24,080 nt of DNA, taken from NCBI GenBank assembly GCA_945787485.1, contig CALZHV010000008.1, forward strand, positions 1 to 24,080, in the 5' to 3' direction. Positions within the stretch are counted from its first letter, which is position 1; each line of letters begins with the position of its first letter. Made by a program: the position numbers and the translations under genes. Source of the DNA: an uncultured Lachnospiraceae bacterium (GTDB lineage Bacteria; Bacillota; Clostridia; Lachnospirales; Lachnospiraceae). The notes beneath the pieces are model-generated. The model was not told the DNA's origin, made no database searches, and saw only the letters and a program-made list of their open reading frames with translations. Shown here piece after piece: positions 21,572 through 24,080 of the stretch.

Positions 21572-24080
21572 ATGGAAAGTAAAATCAAAATCAGGAAAAA
21601 AAGATTTCTGGCATTAATGCTTGTATTTGTTTTTGTTATTTCACAGAGTCTTCCTGTAGATGTTATGGCTGCGACATACACACTTGATGATTCATCGTCG
21701 TTAAATACCGGTACTGTACAGCCGGGAGATGTTATTAATTATGATACAAGCAAGTATAGTGTATCCACTGTTGAAATTGCTTATTTAGATTATGACGGAA
21801 CAGTACTTGACAGCTCTACAACAACAATTGAAAATACTGAAACTATAGTTGAAACTATGACAGTAAAAGAATATACGGATTTTGCAGGAGGAAAATTATC
21901 AACTGATCAATTTAAGGAATGGTCAATAACAGAAATAGATGGTTCGGGTTCATATCTTAGTACTTTAACATTACAGGCTGTTCAATATACGGAATCAACT
22001 ATTACTTATGTATTAGATGGGGGAACAAATGATGCCTTAAATCCTGATACTTATTATGAGGGAAAGGAAAATATTACTCTTAATCCTGCTACTAAGGAGT
22101 ATTATGATTTTGAAGGCTGGTATACTGAAAGTACTTTTGTAAACAAGGTAGAGTCAATAACTACAAATATGACAGGAAATATTACGCTCTATGCGAAATT
22201 TTCTTTGGCAAAATATAATATCATTTATCATAATGTTGACGGAGCAACAAACCCAAATCCATCAACTTACACATATTCTGTTGGAATAACCAGTTTTGAT
22301 GCTGCTACAAAGACAGGGCACACATTTGGTGGTTGGTATAGTGATGCCGGATTTACAACAGAGATAACAGGTATTTCGACAACTCAGAGTGGGGCGGTAG
22401 ATGTATATGCCAAGTTCACACCTGATACATACACAATAAACTACGTATTAAACGGAGGAGATAATGCAGCAACAAACCCTACGGAATACACATACGGTGT
22501 AGGAGTAGCAAGCTTTGCAGATGCAACAAAGACAGGATATACATTTGCAGGCTGGTACAGTGATGAAGCATTTACAAATAGGGTAGCGGAAATCACAGCA
22601 ACAGATATTGGAGATATAACATTATATGCCAAGTTTTCTGTAAACTCATATACAATAAGTTATGAGTTGGATGGCGGTGAAAATGCAGCAACAAACCCTA
22701 CAGGATACACATATGGAGTGGGAGTAGATAGTTTTGCAGATGCAACAAAGACAGGACACACATTTGACGGTTGGTACAGTGATGAAACATTTACGGATAA
22801 GGTAACTAAAATTACTGCAACAAAAAGCGGGGATGTGACGTTATACGCAAAGTATACCGCAAACACATATAACATTAATTATGAACTTGACGGTGGCGAA
22901 AATGCAGCAACAAACCCTACGGAATACACATACGGTGTAGGAGTAGCAAGCTTTGCAGATGCAACAAAGACAGGATATACATTTGACGGCTGGTACAGTG
23001 ATGAGACATTTACTACACAGGTAACGGAAATTACTGCAACAGATATTGAAGATATAACATTATATGCAAAGTATACAGCAAAAACATATAGAATAAGTTA
23101 TGAATTAAACGGCGGTGAAAATGCAGCGACAAACCCTACAGAATACACATATGGAGTGGGAATAGACAGCTTTGCGGATGCAACAAAGACAAATTACACA
23201 TTTGCAGGCTGGTACAGTGATGAAGCATTTACTACACAGGTAACGAAAATTACCGACACATATATTGGCGATATAACATTATATGCTAAATATACAGCAG
23301 ACAATTTTGCTATCAATTATGTGTTGGACGGTGGCGAAAATGCGGCTACAAATCCTACAGAATACACATATGGAATAGGAGTAGCAAGCTTTGCGGATGC
23401 AACAAAGACAGGCTACACATTTGCAGGCTGGTACAGTGATGCAGCATTTGCAAATGAGGTAACGAAAATCTCAGAAACCCAGAGCGGAGATGTGACATTA
23501 TACGCAAAGTACACACCAAATACGTATACTATTAATTATGAATTGGACGGTGGCGAAAATGCAGCGACAAACCCTACGGAATACACATACGGTGTAGGAG
23601 TAGCAAGCTTTGCAGATGCAACAAAGACAAATTATACATTTGCAGGCTGGTACAGTGATGCAGCATTTACAAATGAGATAACAGAAATAACAGCAACAGA
23701 TATTGGCGACATAACATTATATGCAAAATATACACCTGAAAATTTTGCTATTAATTATGTATTGAATGGTGGAACAAACGGAGTAGGAAATCCGGCATAT
23801 TATGTATATGGAGAAGGAGTAGCAAGCTTTGCAGATGCAACAAAGACAGGACACACATTTGACGGCTGGTACAGTGATGCGGCATTTGCAAATGAGGTAA
23901 CGAAAATCACAGCAACGAAGAGCGGAGATGTGACATTATACGCAAAGTACACACCAAATACGTATACTATTAATTATGAATTGGACGGTGGCGAAAATGC
24001 AGCGACAAACCCTACGGAATACACATACGGTGTAGGAGTAGCAAGCTTTGCAGATGCAACAAAGACAGGATATACATTTG
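21572..24080 (+). CDS. Large secreted InlB B-repeat (Flg_new / Listeria-Bacteroides repeat) protein, 3' end outside window
   Basis: The frame is open from ATG 21572 to the window end (836 codons). AAGGAGGAG (21558-21566) precedes the start. Residues 1-34 form a signal peptide: basic KIKIRKKRF, hydrophobic LALMLVFVFVISQSL, then a likely cut near VMAA. A region of about 110 residues without recognised motif follows. From about residue 143 there are nine repeats with the GWY core, plus the start of a tenth. Each is about 73 aa with pattern 'INY.LDGG.N..TNP..Y.YG.G..SFADATKTGYTF.GWYSD..F...V..I......DITLYAKY'. This matches the beta-grasp-like InlB B-repeat family, found in surface adhesins and S-layer-type proteins. 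The C-terminal anchor is outside the window. No terminator separates it from the GT2 gene 65 bp upstream. Confidence 0.9.
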   Translation, partial: MESKIKIRKKRFLALMLVFVFVISQSLPVDVMAATYTLDDSSSLNTGTVQPGDVINYDTSKYSVSTVEIAYLDYDGTVLDSSTTTIENTETIVETMTVKEYTDFAGGKLSTDQFKEWSITEIDGSGSYLSTLTLQAVQYTESTITYVLDGGTNDALNPDTYYEGKENITLNPATKEYYDFEGWYTESTFVNKVESITTNMTGNITLYAKFSLAKYNIIYHNVDGATNPNPSTYTYSVGITSFDAATKTGHTFGGWYSDAGFTTEITGISTTQSGAVDVYAKFTPDTYTINYVLNGGDNAATNPTEYTYGVGVASFADATKTGYTFAGWYSDEAFTNRVAEITATDIGDITLYAKFSVNSYTISYELDGGENAATNPTGYTYGVGVDSFADATKTGHTFDGWYSDETFTDKVTKITATKSGDVTLYAKYTANTYNINYELDGGENAATNPTEYTYGVGVASFADATKTGYTFDGWYSDETFTTQVTEITATDIEDITLYAKYTAKTYRISYELNGGENAATNPTEYTYGVGIDSFADATKTNYTFAGWYSDEAFTTQVTKITDTYIGDITLYAKYTADNFAINYVLDGGENAATNPTEYTYGIGVASFADATKTGYTFAGWYSDAAFANEVTKISETQSGDVTLYAKYTPNTYTINYELDGGENAATNPTEYTYGVGVASFADATKTNYTFAGWYSDAAFTNEITEITATDIGDITLYAKYTPENFAINYVLNGGTNGVGNPAYYVYGEGVASFADATKTGHTFDGWYSDAAFANEVTKITATKSGDVTLYAKYTPNTYTINYELDGGENAATNPTEYTYGVGVASFADATKTGYTF
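21998..24080 (+). repeat. Tandem 219-bp coding repeats of the surface protein
   Basis: The conserved GG(C/T)TGG core of each unit starts at 22115, 22331, 22550, 22769, 22988, 23207, 23426, 23645 and 23864. After a first step of 216 bp, every step is exactly 219 bp (73 codons). The next core would fall at 24083, just beyond the window. Identity is highest in the central GVGVASFADATKTGYTF segment. Units two apart are in places identical at the DNA level (23481-23629 equals 23919-24067; 22463-22546 equals 22901-22984). Confidence 0.93.

Noticed and set aside
22441..22875. Two reverse-strand ORFs (22441-22632 and 22660-22875) with similar proteins
   Set aside because: They are antisense shadows of the 219-bp repeats; their similarity to each other only reflects the repeat on the sense strand, and they lack ribosome binding sites.
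21998..24080. CRISPR-like regular repeats
   Set aside because: The 219-bp period lies within one continuous reading frame encoding a known repeat family; there are no short repeats with unique spacers.

Overview
The window reads as chromosomal DNA of an AT-rich, Gram-positive anaerobe of the class Clostridia, most likely family Lachnospiraceae. Support comes from the DUF1385-prmC-prfA gene order, strong AGGAGG-type ribosome binding sites, the sequence types of HisC, ABC-F, M20C dipeptidase and IS200 transposase, and a DUF5688-like gene. This placement rests on recognition, not on a search. Every real gene found lies on the + strand.

Region 1 (1-6855) is conserved housekeeping: the 3' part of a DUF1385 membrane protein gene, prmC and prfA (release factor methyltransferase and its substrate RF1), a structured intergenic region with a candidate small RNA, a small three-helix membrane protein, and carB. 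The carB transcript appears to begin with a hairpin plus U-run leader that could act as an attenuator. Region 2 (6860-15863) is a run of eight tightly spaced genes with no visible internal terminator: Dabb-domain protein, dtd, nfo, AEC transporter, SpoU-type methyltransferase, ABC-F ATPase, GH3 glycosidase and an M20C dipeptidase. Region 3 (15864-18581) holds an AT-rich degenerate tandem repeat, hisC, a DUF5688-like gene and a cold-shock protein gene; the last three each have a recognisable promoter, and hisC and the cold-shock gene have clear terminators.

Region 4 (about 18587-24080) is accessory. It contains one IS200-type insertion sequence with end hairpins and an anti-Shine-Dalgarno arm upstream of tnpA. 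A polytopic membrane protein gene follows, overlapped by a DPM-like GT2 glycosyltransferase gene. Last comes the start of a large secreted protein made of InlB B-type (Flg_new) repeats in strict 219-bp register, running off the window end. The natural reading is a lipid-linked sugar and membrane transferase pair beside a secreted repeat protein; a functional link is inference.

No CRISPR array, tRNA, rRNA, phage module or defence system was seen. I found no clearly new multi-gene system. The most distinctive signals are regulatory: the candidate small RNA, the carB leader, the tnpA 5' region with its promoter between two pairing arms, and the higher-order (438-bp) homogenisation of the surface repeats.
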